Origin: Peptococcaceae bacterium
GTDB taxonomy: Bacteria > Bacillota > Dehalobacteriia > UBA7702
Length of the DNA stretch: 5,000 bases
Direction of reading: 5' to 3'
Assembly: GCA_019415505.1 (NCBI GenBank)
Contig: DXZC01000143.1
Location: 1 to 5,000 of the forward strand
The position numbers were made by a program, and so were the translations under genes. This document shows, piece after piece, positions 1 through 5,000 of the stretch (its first letter is position 1; every line of letters begins with the position of its first letter). The notes beneath the pieces are model-generated. The model did no database searches. It was not told the DNA's origin and worked only from the letters and a program-made list of their open reading frames with translations.

Positions 1-35
1 TGTTTATACTATCAGAAATGGGGCCATTCGTAAAT

Positions 36-52
36 AGTCAGTAATGGTCAAT
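36..52 (+). promoter_or_regulatory. CtsR operator, distal box
   Basis: Two heptads, AGTCAGT and GGTCAAT, are separated by AAT. This fits the known CtsR box (RGTCAAA-NAN-RGTCAAA) with two off-consensus bases. It lies about 105 bp upstream of the next strong box. No convincing -10/-35 pair is visible beside it, so it may be an auxiliary CtsR site or may serve a promoter lying partly outside the window. Confidence 0.7.
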
Positions 53-68
53 ATTAACTGGAAAAATT

Positions 69-85
69 AGTAAATTTAAGTAAAT
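69..85 (+). repeat. Degenerate CtsR-box-like tandem heptad
   Basis: AGTAAAT-TTA-AGTAAAT is an exact 7-bp direct repeat with a 3-bp gap, the same geometry as the true CtsR boxes. The key C of each GTCA core is replaced by A in both halves. It sits in a stretch of further half-site-like words (AGGCAAA at 86-92, AGTAATA at 99-105). It may be a decayed or low-affinity operator; since the region is AT-rich, chance is a real alternative. Confidence 0.35.
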
Positions 86-130
86 AGGCAAAAAATTAAG
101 TAATATACTAATTTGCTAAATGGCTAACTC

Positions 131-158
131 CTGATAAAGGACAAAAAAGGCCTATAAT
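131..158 (+). promoter_or_regulatory. Candidate upstream sigma-A promoter (P1)
   Basis: A perfect TATAAT at 153-158 is preceded, 16 bp away, by CTGATA at 131-136, which matches four of six bases of TTGACA. Transcription would start around 165, inside the CtsR box that begins at the next base (159), so a bound repressor would block it directly. The weak -35 makes this less sure than the downstream promoter. Confidence 0.45.
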
Positions 159-175
159 AGTCAAAAATGGTCAAA
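159..175 (+). promoter_or_regulatory. CtsR operator, central box (perfect)
   Basis: AGTCAAA-AAT-GGTCAAA matches the CtsR consensus in both heptads and is the best operator in the window. It directly abuts a TATAAT (153-158) and ends 8 bp before the -35 of the downstream promoter (184-189). A CtsR dimer here could therefore interfere with both candidate promoters. Confidence 0.92.
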
Positions 176-183
176 TTTCAGCC

Positions 184-212
184 TTGCATTAGCTCTATGC
201 AGGGTATATAAT
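184..212 (+). promoter_or_regulatory. Sigma-A promoter of the ctsR operon (P2)
   Basis: TTGCAT (184-189) and a perfect TATAAT (207-212) are separated by the ideal 17 bp. The predicted start is near 219-220, inside the proximal CtsR box, leaving a leader of about 25 nt before the ctsR start codon. The short inverted repeat TGCAT/ATGCA (185-189 and 197-201) overlaps the -35; being upstream of the start site it would act, if at all, as DNA. This is the most likely main promoter for all four genes. Confidence 0.8.
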
Positions 213-214
213 AA

Positions 215-231
215 GGTCAGTAAAGGTCAGA
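215..231 (+). promoter_or_regulatory. CtsR operator, proximal box
   Basis: GGTCAGT-AAA-GGTCAGA has two clear GGTCA half-sites with the standard 10-bp repeat distance; each heptad departs from the consensus only in its last two positions. It begins two bases after the P2 TATAAT, covers the predicted transcription start and touches the ctsR Shine-Dalgarno sequence (231-237). This is a classical position for steric repression and negative autoregulation by CtsR. Confidence 0.9.
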
Positions 232-244
232 AGGAGGAATGAGC

Positions 245-712
245 ATGAGTACATTGGCTAGCCGCATTGAGCGCTACATTAAAGACCTCATGGCTGAAAA
301 CGACTCCGATTGCCTGGAGATTAAGCGTAACGAGCTGGCCCAGATTTTTACCTGCGTGCCCTCACAAATTAATTATGTGTTGGAGACGCGCTTCCGGGAC
401 GAACAGGGATATCATGTGGTGAGCCGGCGGGGAGCTGGGGGCTGCTTTCAAATTATCCGTTTGGAGGTAACCAATGACAGCGAACTAAGGGAGCTAATCA
501 CCAGAGTATCCCACAGCGAGATGACGCGGCAAACCGCGGAGGGCTTGTTAAACCGCTTGCTGGAAGAGGGCTTTATAACAAAAAATGAGTTTATGCTCCT
601 GAATTCTGTAATTACCTCAGACGCCCTGAGCTATGCTGGGGAAAAAGAGAGTTCTTTACGGGCTGCTTTGATGAAAAATATCTTAATCACTCTATTGCGA
701 GTGGATTTTTAG
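245..712 (+). CDS. ctsR: CtsR, transcriptional repressor of class III heat-shock genes
   Basis: This 155-aa protein is full length for CtsR, a dimeric winged-helix repressor that binds tandem heptads upstream of clp genes and its own operon. The DNA-binding part is clear: LEIKR at 24-28, the recognition region CVPSQINYVLETRF at 37-50, and the basic, glycine-rich wing SRRGAGG at 60-66. Arginines 28, 49 and 62, which are DNA contacts and/or McsB targets in Geobacillus CtsR, are present. Residues ~75-155 form the helical dimerisation domain. The usual GGGG of the heat-sensing wing reads GAGG. An in-frame ATG lies six bases earlier (239), but it leaves only one base after the Shine-Dalgarno AAGGAGG (231-237); the ATG at 245 has seven-base spacing and gives a usual N-terminus, so I chose it. 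It is the first gene of the operon and is preceded by its own operators. The identity is very secure. Confidence 0.97.
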   Translation: MSTLASRIERYIKDLMAENDSDCLEIKRNELAQIFTCVPSQINYVLETRFRDEQGYHVVSRRGAGGCFQIIRLEVTNDSELRELITRVSHSEMTRQTAEGLLNRLLEEGFITKNEFMLLNSVITSDALSYAGEKESSLRAALMKNILITLLRVDF

Positions 713-720
713 AGGGGGTG
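713..720 (+). promoter_or_regulatory. Ribosome binding site that sets the mcsA start
   Basis: AGGGGGTG closely matches the anti-Shine-Dalgarno complement AGGAGGTG and begins right after the ctsR stop. It is six bases from the ATG at 727. The in-frame GTG at 718 is inside this site and so cannot be the start codon. Confidence 0.75.
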
Positions 721-726
721 TATCTT

Positions 727-1248
727 ATGTTATGTCAAAGATGTGGTAATAAAGAGGCCGCTGTGCCGGTTCTCAAGGTACATAACGGTATGAAGCAGAT
801 AGAATATATTTGCAAGGATTGCGCCAGCCAAATGACGGGAAGTAACTTATTCCTCAATATGTCCAATCCGTTGCAGATAATGTCTAATATCCTGGGCAAT
901 GTTGGCTTACCCGGAACCGATGTCCAGCGTTACGAATTGGAATGTCCCTCTTGCGGTACTACCTTCCGGGAATTCAGCCAGCGGGGTCGCTTTGGCTGCG
1001 GCGACTGTTACGACGCTTTTCGGGAAAGGCTTGTGCCTATTTTTGAGGAAATGCATTTTTCTCGGGAATATCGGGGTAAAATGCCCCAAAGCCCTGGACT
1101 TTTAGCTGGCGAGGATAAACTGGCCATGCTGAATCGGGAAAAGCAGGAGGCAGTGGCCAGAGAGGATTACGAGCGGGCCGCGGAGCTGCAAAGGCAGATT
1201 CGCCAGCTAAAAAAACAAGGAGAGAAGGGGGGCGCCTCTGATGAGTGA
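727..1248 (+). CDS. mcsA: McsA, zinc-binding activator of the McsB arginine kinase
   Basis: McsA binds and activates McsB and helps control CtsR; it is cytoplasmic. The 173-aa product has four CxxC pairs: C3/C6, C29/C32, C73/C76 and C91/C94, the family's zinc-binding pattern in two pairs of knuckles. Residues ~130-165 form a C-terminal UVR helical hairpin, recognisable by REDYERAAELQRQIRQL at 145-161. The N-terminus MLCQRC agrees with the family start (MICQEC-like in Bacillus), which, with the Shine-Dalgarno at 713-720, favours ATG 727 over an upstream in-frame GTG. It starts 14 bp after ctsR and its last 8 bp overlap mcsB, as expected for coupled synthesis of two partners. No key cysteine is missing. 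The length is a little under Bacillus McsA, within normal variation. Confidence 0.96.
   Translation: MLCQRCGNKEAAVPVLKVHNGMKQIEYICKDCASQMTGSNLFLNMSNPLQIMSNILGNVGLPGTDVQRYELECPSCGTTFREFSQRGRFGCGDCYDAFRERLVPIFEEMHFSREYRGKMPQSPGLLAGEDKLAMLNREKQEAVAREDYERAAELQRQIRQLKKQGEKGGASDE
1226..1232 (+). promoter_or_regulatory. Ribosome binding site for mcsB inside mcsA
   Basis: AGGGGGG lies eight bases before the mcsB ATG and within the last codons of mcsA. With the 8-bp gene overlap it suggests that ribosomes finishing mcsA help start mcsB. Confidence 0.6.
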
Positions 1249-2314
1249 ATACCGGACGTTTAATCATTTCGGCAGTTACTGGATGATGAACCAGGGCGCG
1301 GAAAACGATGTGGTTATCAGCAGCCGGGTACGGTTGGGGCGCAATTTAGCTAAATACCCCTTTATGGATATAATAACCCTGCAACAGGAAAGGGAGATAC
1401 TGGAAAAAATAGCGGAATTACCCCGCCGCAAGCAAAAGAATGGCGTGGATGACCTGGAATTTATTGATTTATCCCTGGTGCCTCAGGAAGAAAAAATGGT
1501 ATTGGTGGAAAAGCATTTAATCAGTCCCCAGTTAGCCATGTCACAGGGGGCCACGGGCCTGTTGCTTAACGCCTCCGAAACCATTGCCGTTATGGTTAAT
1601 GAAGAGGACCATTTGCGGATTCAGAGCTTGTACCCCGGTTTATCCCTCAAGGAGTGCCTGGATAAGGCTAACCGAATGGACGATTTTATCGCCCAATATT
1701 TAACTCCCGCTTTCAGCAAGGAATGGGGTTATCTTACCAGCTGCCCTACGAATACGGGCACCGGTTTGCGGGCCTCTGTAATGCTGCATCTGCCAGCCAT
1801 GGTCTGGACTGGCCAAATTAACCGTTGGCTGGGGAGCTTAAATAAATACGGCTTTACCTACCGGGGGCTTTACGGCGAAGGCACCGAAAGCTGCGGCAAT
1901 CTTTTCCAAATATCTAATCAGGTAACTTTAGGCGTATCGGAACAGGAAACCTTGGAGGAGCTCACTGACAACGTCATGGTAATTGTGGATAGGGAACGGG
2001 AAATACGCCATAATATAATGAAAAAGGAGCCCTTATTCCTACAGGATAAAGTAGCTAGGGCCGAAGCAATTCTAAAATACGCTAAGCTCCTCTCCACAGA
2101 GGAAACCTTCAAGCTTTTGTCCGATGTGCGCTTTGGTATAGACATGGGCTTATTGCCCCAGTATGATCCCAAGCTTTTTAATGAGCTAATGATTAAAATG
2201 CAGCCGGCGGTTTTAACTAAAATGAGCCATAAGCCCTTAACAAAACAGGAAATGAGGGCAAAACGTAGCGAGTTGATAGCTACAAAATTAAAGGAGGTGG
2301 TGAATGATGTTTAA
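1241..2314 (+). CDS. mcsB: McsB, protein arginine kinase
   Basis: McsB transfers phosphate from ATP to arginine side chains, marking CtsR and damaged proteins for ClpC-ClpP. The 357-aa protein shows the phosphagen-kinase fold: SSRVRLGRN at 27-35 (nucleotide-binding arginines R29 and R31), NEEDHLR at 120-126, the active-site stretch LTSCPTNTGTGLRAS at 165-179 with Cys168 (the equivalent of Cys167 in relatives) and Arg177, and YRGLYGEGTES at 207-217 with Arg208 and Glu213. These are the residues expected for activity, so I infer an active kinase. It lacks the small N-terminal domain of metazoan arginine kinases, as McsB does. In the C-terminal domain the pArg-binding RDxxRA motif appears as KQEMRA (335-340), so the first two residues differ. 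The gene starts 8 bp inside mcsA and overlaps clpC by 11 bp. The family call is secure; the altered pocket is by memory-based alignment. Confidence 0.96.
   Translation: MSEYRTFNHFGSYWMMNQGAENDVVISSRVRLGRNLAKYPFMDIITLQQEREILEKIAELPRRKQKNGVDDLEFIDLSLVPQEEKMVLVEKHLISPQLAMSQGATGLLLNASETIAVMVNEEDHLRIQSLYPGLSLKECLDKANRMDDFIAQYLTPAFSKEWGYLTSCPTNTGTGLRASVMLHLPAMVWTGQINRWLGSLNKYGFTYRGLYGEGTESCGNLFQISNQVTLGVSEQETLEELTDNVMVIVDREREIRHNIMKKEPLFLQDKVARAEAILKYAKLLSTEETFKLLSDVRFGIDMGLLPQYDPKLFNELMIKMQPAVLTKMSHKPLTKQEMRAKRSELIATKLKEVVNDV
2291..2299 (+). promoter_or_regulatory. Strong ribosome binding site for clpC
   Basis: AAGGAGGTG is a perfect match to the 16S anti-Shine-Dalgarno and lies inside the end of mcsB. 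The core AGGAGG is six bases from ATG 2304 and nine from ATG 2307; both give nearly the same protein (MMFNQF or MFNQF). It is the strongest site in the operon, which fits the need for more ClpC (a hexamer) than McsA or McsB. Confidence 0.8.
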
Positions 2315-4745
2315 TCAATTCACAAAAAGAGCAAGACAAGCAGTACAAAAAGGTAATTATATAGCGCAGCAATTAAACAGCCCCGTAGTTGGTACCGAGC
2401 ATATTCTGGCCGGTATAATTGACGAGGAGGGGGGCATAGGAGCTAAGGTTCTCCAATATTTAGGCTTTAACGCCAAAGGGTTTTTCCAGGCTCTGGAGGA
2501 GAGCAAGGAAACCCAGCCCCTCTCTGAAGCGCCCCAGTTTAGCCCCAGATGCAAGCAGGTTTTTGAACAAGCCCGGCTGGCCGCCATTGAACAGCAGGTT
2601 TCCTATATTGCCACCGAACACCTACTCCTGGGAATTTTGCGGGAGGGGGAAGGCTATGGCGCTAAGTTTTTACAGCAAAGCGGTATAACCGAGGAAAAAG
2701 TCTGGCAGCTATTGCAGAACGGCGGTTCCCCAACCCCCAGAGAATCCGGGGCTAGTCATCCGGGAGCCGGCGCTGCCAAGGGGCAAAATAGCAACACCCC
2801 GGAACTGGATAAGGTGGGCCGAGATTTAACGGTGATTGCCCGGGACGGCGGCTTAGACCCTGTTGTGGGCCGGGATGAGGAAATAGAGCGCGTGGTGCAG
2901 ATTTTGAGCCGGCGCAGCAAAAATAACCCGGTATTAATCGGTGAACCTGGGGTCGGTAAAACAGCGATTGCCGAGGGCTTGGCTCTCCGCATTATTGAGG
3001 GTAAGGTGCCCCAAAACGTGGCGGATAAGCGGGTAGTAGCCTTAGATATGTCCACCCTGGTTGCGGGCACCAAATATCGGGGTGAATTTGAGGAGCGGCT
3101 GCAAAATGTTTTGCAAGAGATTCGGTCCGCTAAAAATATAATACTCTTTATTGATGAGCTCCACACCCTGGTGGGAGCCGGGGCCACCGAGGGTTCCATG
3201 GACGCGGCTAACATTTTAAAACCAGCCTTATCCCGGGGTGAGCTTCAGTGTGTCGGCGCAACCACCCTGGACGAATACAGAAAGCATATTGAAAAGGACG
3301 CGGCCCTGGAACGCCGCTTTCAGCCGGTAATTGTAGATGAACCCACTGCTGAAGAAACTATGGAAATTCTCCGGGGCTTAAAGGATAATTACGAGGCGCA
3401 CCATAAGGTAACAATCAGCGAGGAGGCTTTGGAAGCGGCGGTGAAGCTTTCCACCCGTTATATTACCGACCGGTTTTTGCCGGATAAGGCTATTGACTTG
3501 ATTGACGAGGCTTCCTCCAAAGTGCGGATAACCTCCTTTAAAGCTCCCCCTGATATGAAGGATTTAGAAGCCGCTTTAGAAGAGGTGAATAAGGAGAAGG
3601 AAGCCGCCGCCAACAGTGAAGATTTTGACGAAGCGGCGAAATTAAAGAAAAAGGCCGATGAACTTAAAGCTGAGCTGTCAGCCAAAGAAAAAGCCTGGAG
3701 CGAGGAGCAGAGCGGCAGCCGCCTCACTGTGACTGGCGATGATATTGCCGACGTGGTATCACTCTGGACCAAGATTCCCGTCAGCCGTTTGCAAACCGAG
3801 GAAAAGGAACGTCTTTTACAGCTGGAGTCAGTGCTGCATAAGAGATTAGTGGGCCAGGAGGAGGCTGTGGTCTCTGTGTCCTCGGCAGTACGCCGTTCCA
3901 GCGCCGGTTTAAAAAGCGCTAAACGTCCCATTGGTTCCTTTATCTTCTTAGGCCCCACGGGGGTAGGTAAAACTGAGCTGGCTAAAGCTTTAGCTGAGGC
4001 CGTGTTTGGCTCCGAAGACGCCATGGTGCGCATTGATATGTCAGAATACATGGAGCGCTATGCGGTATCTCGCTTAGTAGGCGCCCCTCCCGGTTATGTG
4101 GGTTACGATGAAGGCGGGCAACTTACCGAAGCTGTGCGCCGCAATCCTTACACTGTAGTGCTGTTAGACGAAATTGAAAAGGCTCATCCCGAGGTTTTCA
4201 ATATCTTACTTCAGGTGTTAGACGACGGTCGCCTTACTGACTCCATGGGCCGCACGGTAGACTTCCGCAATGCCATTATCATTATGACCTCAAATGTTGG
4301 GGCGCAAAATGTTTATGGCGGCAATAAAAATATGGGCTTCCTGGCAGAGGAAAGCAGCGATAATTACGAGGATATTAAGGAACGCTATCTGGCGGATTTA
4401 AAGAATACCTTCCGCCCCGAGTTTATCAATCGGGTAGACGATATTATTGTGTTCCATCCCCTTAATGAGGAAGACATCGTTGCCATTGCTGATTTGATGC
4501 TCAACGAGCTGCGCCACCGCTTAGCGGATCAGCACATTGAATTGGAGGTAGCTGAAGCAGTGAAAAAGCATCTGGCTGAGGTTGGCTATGATAAAACCTT
4601 TGGCGCCCGCCCCCTGCGGCGCACAATTTTGCAGGAGGTTGAGGACCCCATGGCTGAGCATCTCCTCAAGGGTGATTTTGGGGAAGGCGACACGGTAATT
4701 GCCGAACTTGACGACAGTAAGATTGTTTTTACGAAAAAATCCTAA
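2304..4745 (+). CDS. clpC: ClpC, AAA+ unfoldase of the ClpCP protease
   Basis: ClpC is a hexameric AAA+ machine that unfolds tagged proteins and passes them to ClpP. The 813-aa product is full length. Two Clp_N repeats span ~1-140, with TEH at 31-33 and 104-106; Glu32 and Glu105 match the phosphoarginine-binding glutamates of Bacillus ClpC. A Gly/Pro-rich linker follows (~140-165). AAA-1 has Walker A GEPGVGKT (213-220), pore loop KYRG (257-260), Walker B LFIDE (281-285) and arginine fingers ERR (336-338). The middle domain (~415-470) is a UVR-like coiled coil with Phe441, the equivalent of the Phe436 that governs the resting state and MecA control. AAA-2 has GPTGVGKT (550-557), pore GYVG (597-600), LLDE (620-623), sensor 1 TSN (662-664) and sensor 2 GARPLRR (767-773). 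MGF at 677-679 is the ClpP-docking loop, and the short middle domain separates it from ClpB. It ends the operon; the ATG at 2304 overlaps mcsB by 11 bp. Confidence 0.98.
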   Translation: MMFNQFTKRARQAVQKGNYIAQQLNSPVVGTEHILAGIIDEEGGIGAKVLQYLGFNAKGFFQALEESKETQPLSEAPQFSPRCKQVFEQARLAAIEQQVSYIATEHLLLGILREGEGYGAKFLQQSGITEEKVWQLLQNGGSPTPRESGASHPGAGAAKGQNSNTPELDKVGRDLTVIARDGGLDPVVGRDEEIERVVQILSRRSKNNPVLIGEPGVGKTAIAEGLALRIIEGKVPQNVADKRVVALDMSTLVAGTKYRGEFEERLQNVLQEIRSAKNIILFIDELHTLVGAGATEGSMDAANILKPALSRGELQCVGATTLDEYRKHIEKDAALERRFQPVIVDEPTAEETMEILRGLKDNYEAHHKVTISEEALEAAVKLSTRYITDRFLPDKAIDLIDEASSKVRITSFKAPPDMKDLEAALEEVNKEKEAAANSEDFDEAAKLKKKADELKAELSAKEKAWSEEQSGSRLTVTGDDIADVVSLWTKIPVSRLQTEEKERLLQLESVLHKRLVGQEEAVVSVSSAVRRSSAGLKSAKRPIGSFIFLGPTGVGKTELAKALAEAVFGSEDAMVRIDMSEYMERYAVSRLVGAPPGYVGYDEGGQLTEAVRRNPYTVVLLDEIEKAHPEVFNILLQVLDDGRLTDSMGRTVDFRNAIIIMTSNVGAQNVYGGNKNMGFLAEESSDNYEDIKERYLADLKNTFRPEFINRVDDIIVFHPLNEEDIVAIADLMLNELRHRLADQHIELEVAEAVKKHLAEVGYDKTFGARPLRRTILQEVEDPMAEHLLKGDFGEGDTVIAELDDSKIVFTKKS

Positions 4746-4784
4746 AAAAGCAATTTATGCTAAGCTACAAAGTTTAAAAGGTCA

Positions 4785-4818
4785 CAAACCCGCATAAACA
4801 TAGGTTTATGCGGGTTTG
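4785..4818 (+). terminator. Intrinsic terminator of the ctsR-mcsA-mcsB-clpC operon
   Basis: A perfect 15-bp inverted repeat (4785-4799 with 4804-4818, core ACCCGCATAAAC) encloses a four-base loop, ATAG. It lies 39 bp after the clpC stop. The downstream tail (CTTATTTATCATTTTAT) is T-rich but broken. The complementary strand also has a T-rich tail (TTTTAAACTTT within the opposite flank), so it could stop transcription from either side. It indicates that radA/disA, which follow clpC in Bacillus, are not co-transcribed here. Confidence 0.85.
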
Positions 4819-5000
4819 CTTATTTATCATTTTATAGCCATGGCCTGGCGCTATAGGGGATGGTTTAATAAGGGCATAATTTGCCAGAGCTAAAGCGCTA
4901 ACATATTTATAGAAAGAGAAATAATTCAATTAAGATAATTAAGAAGTTGACTTGTTTTTAGCTATGACCGGGAGTTTATTTATTTTATAATAATTTTAAA
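4819..5000. other. AT-rich intergenic stretch, no gene seen
   Basis: No reading frame with a plausible start and ribosome binding site occurs here on either strand. It contains an imperfect hairpin at 4833-4855 and two isolated promoter-like words, TTGACT (4947-4952) and TATAAT (4986-4991). These are 33 bp apart, too far to form one sigma-A promoter. A following gene, if any, begins beyond the window. Confidence 0.6.
4833..4855. repeat. Small imperfect hairpin downstream of the operon
   Basis: TATAGCCA (4833-4840) can pair with TGGC plus TATA (4846-4849 and 4852-4855) around the loop TGGCC, with a two-base GC bulge. The core GCCATGGC (4837-4844) is itself a palindrome. No T-run follows, so it is not a good terminator. 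Its role is unknown and it may be chance. Confidence 0.35.

Noticed and set aside
5..10. TATACT at the left edge as a -10 for the distal CtsR box
   Set aside because: Its -35 would lie outside the window and the CtsR box begins 26 bp downstream, so it cannot be judged.
239..241. ATG at 239 as the ctsR start
   Set aside because: Only one base separates it from the Shine-Dalgarno AAGGAGG; the ATG at 245 has normal spacing and gives the usual CtsR N-terminus.
718..720. GTG at 718 as the mcsA start
   Set aside because: It is part of the Shine-Dalgarno sequence itself; ATG 727 has six-base spacing and gives MLCQRC, as in the family.
899..1267. Open frames in other frames or on the minus strand over mcsA
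   Set aside because: They overlap the four-CxxC McsA protein, have no ribosome binding site or family features, and are shadows.
2756..3214. 152-codon open frame on the minus strand within clpC
   Set aside because: It lies opposite the AAA-1 domain, including Walker A and B, has no recognisable domain, and is explained by base composition at codon positions.
3458..4051. 197-codon open frame on the minus strand within clpC
   Set aside because: It is the mirror of clpC codon usage: Ser/Ala/Leu-rich, low-complexity, no known domain, no ribosome binding site. The + strand protein has every ClpC motif across this stretch.
4780..4788. GGTCACAAA after clpC as a CtsR half-site
   Set aside because: There is no second heptad at the required distance and it borders the terminator stem; a single GGTCA is expected by chance.
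4947..4991. TTGACT and TATAAT as a promoter for the next gene
   Set aside because: They are 33 bp apart, about twice the allowed spacing, and neither has a good partner at 16-18 bp.

Overview
This window holds one complete, well-known operon: the class III heat-shock operon ctsR-mcsA-mcsB-clpC of Gram-positive bacteria. All four genes are on the + strand and intact. The gene order, CtsR operators, A-rich purine Shine-Dalgarno sites and AT-rich spacers around moderately GC-rich genes point to a low- to mid-GC member of the Bacillota. A Clostridia-class (Peptococcaceae-like) host is my inference from the general look of the proteins; genus cannot be fixed from this window.

Layout: 1-238 is an AT-rich control region without a gene. 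It carries three good CtsR operators (36-52, 159-175, 215-231), a degenerate operator-like repeat (69-85), and two candidate sigma-A promoters whose TATAAT boxes lie directly in front of the second and third operators. Then follow ctsR (245-712), mcsA (727-1248), mcsB (1241-2314) and clpC (2304-4745). The gene pairs are separated by 14 bp, overlap by 8 bp and overlap by 11 bp respectively, so they are very probably one transcript with translational coupling. A strong 15-bp stem at 4785-4818 ends the operon. The last ~180 bases (4819-5000) are AT-rich, with one small imperfect hairpin and no gene that I can support.

How the genes work together (established for Bacillus, Geobacillus and Staphylococcus relatives): CtsR dimers bind tandem heptads and shut the operon off. 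On heat or protein damage CtsR lets go, through its glycine-rich wing, and McsB with its zinc-binding activator McsA phosphorylates arginines on CtsR and on damaged proteins. Phosphoarginine is the tag read by the ClpC N-domain, which feeds clients to ClpP. ClpC is therefore both the product and the feedback brake of the circuit.

I found no undescribed system. The points worth a second look are the doubled promoter/operator layout, the degenerate operator array upstream, an altered glycine loop in CtsR, an apparent loss of the RD part of the RDxxRA phosphoarginine pocket in McsB, and termination right after clpC instead of read-through into radA/disA. For ctsR and mcsA the longest possible reading frame begins too early; the starts given here are chosen from ribosome-binding-site spacing and family N-termini.
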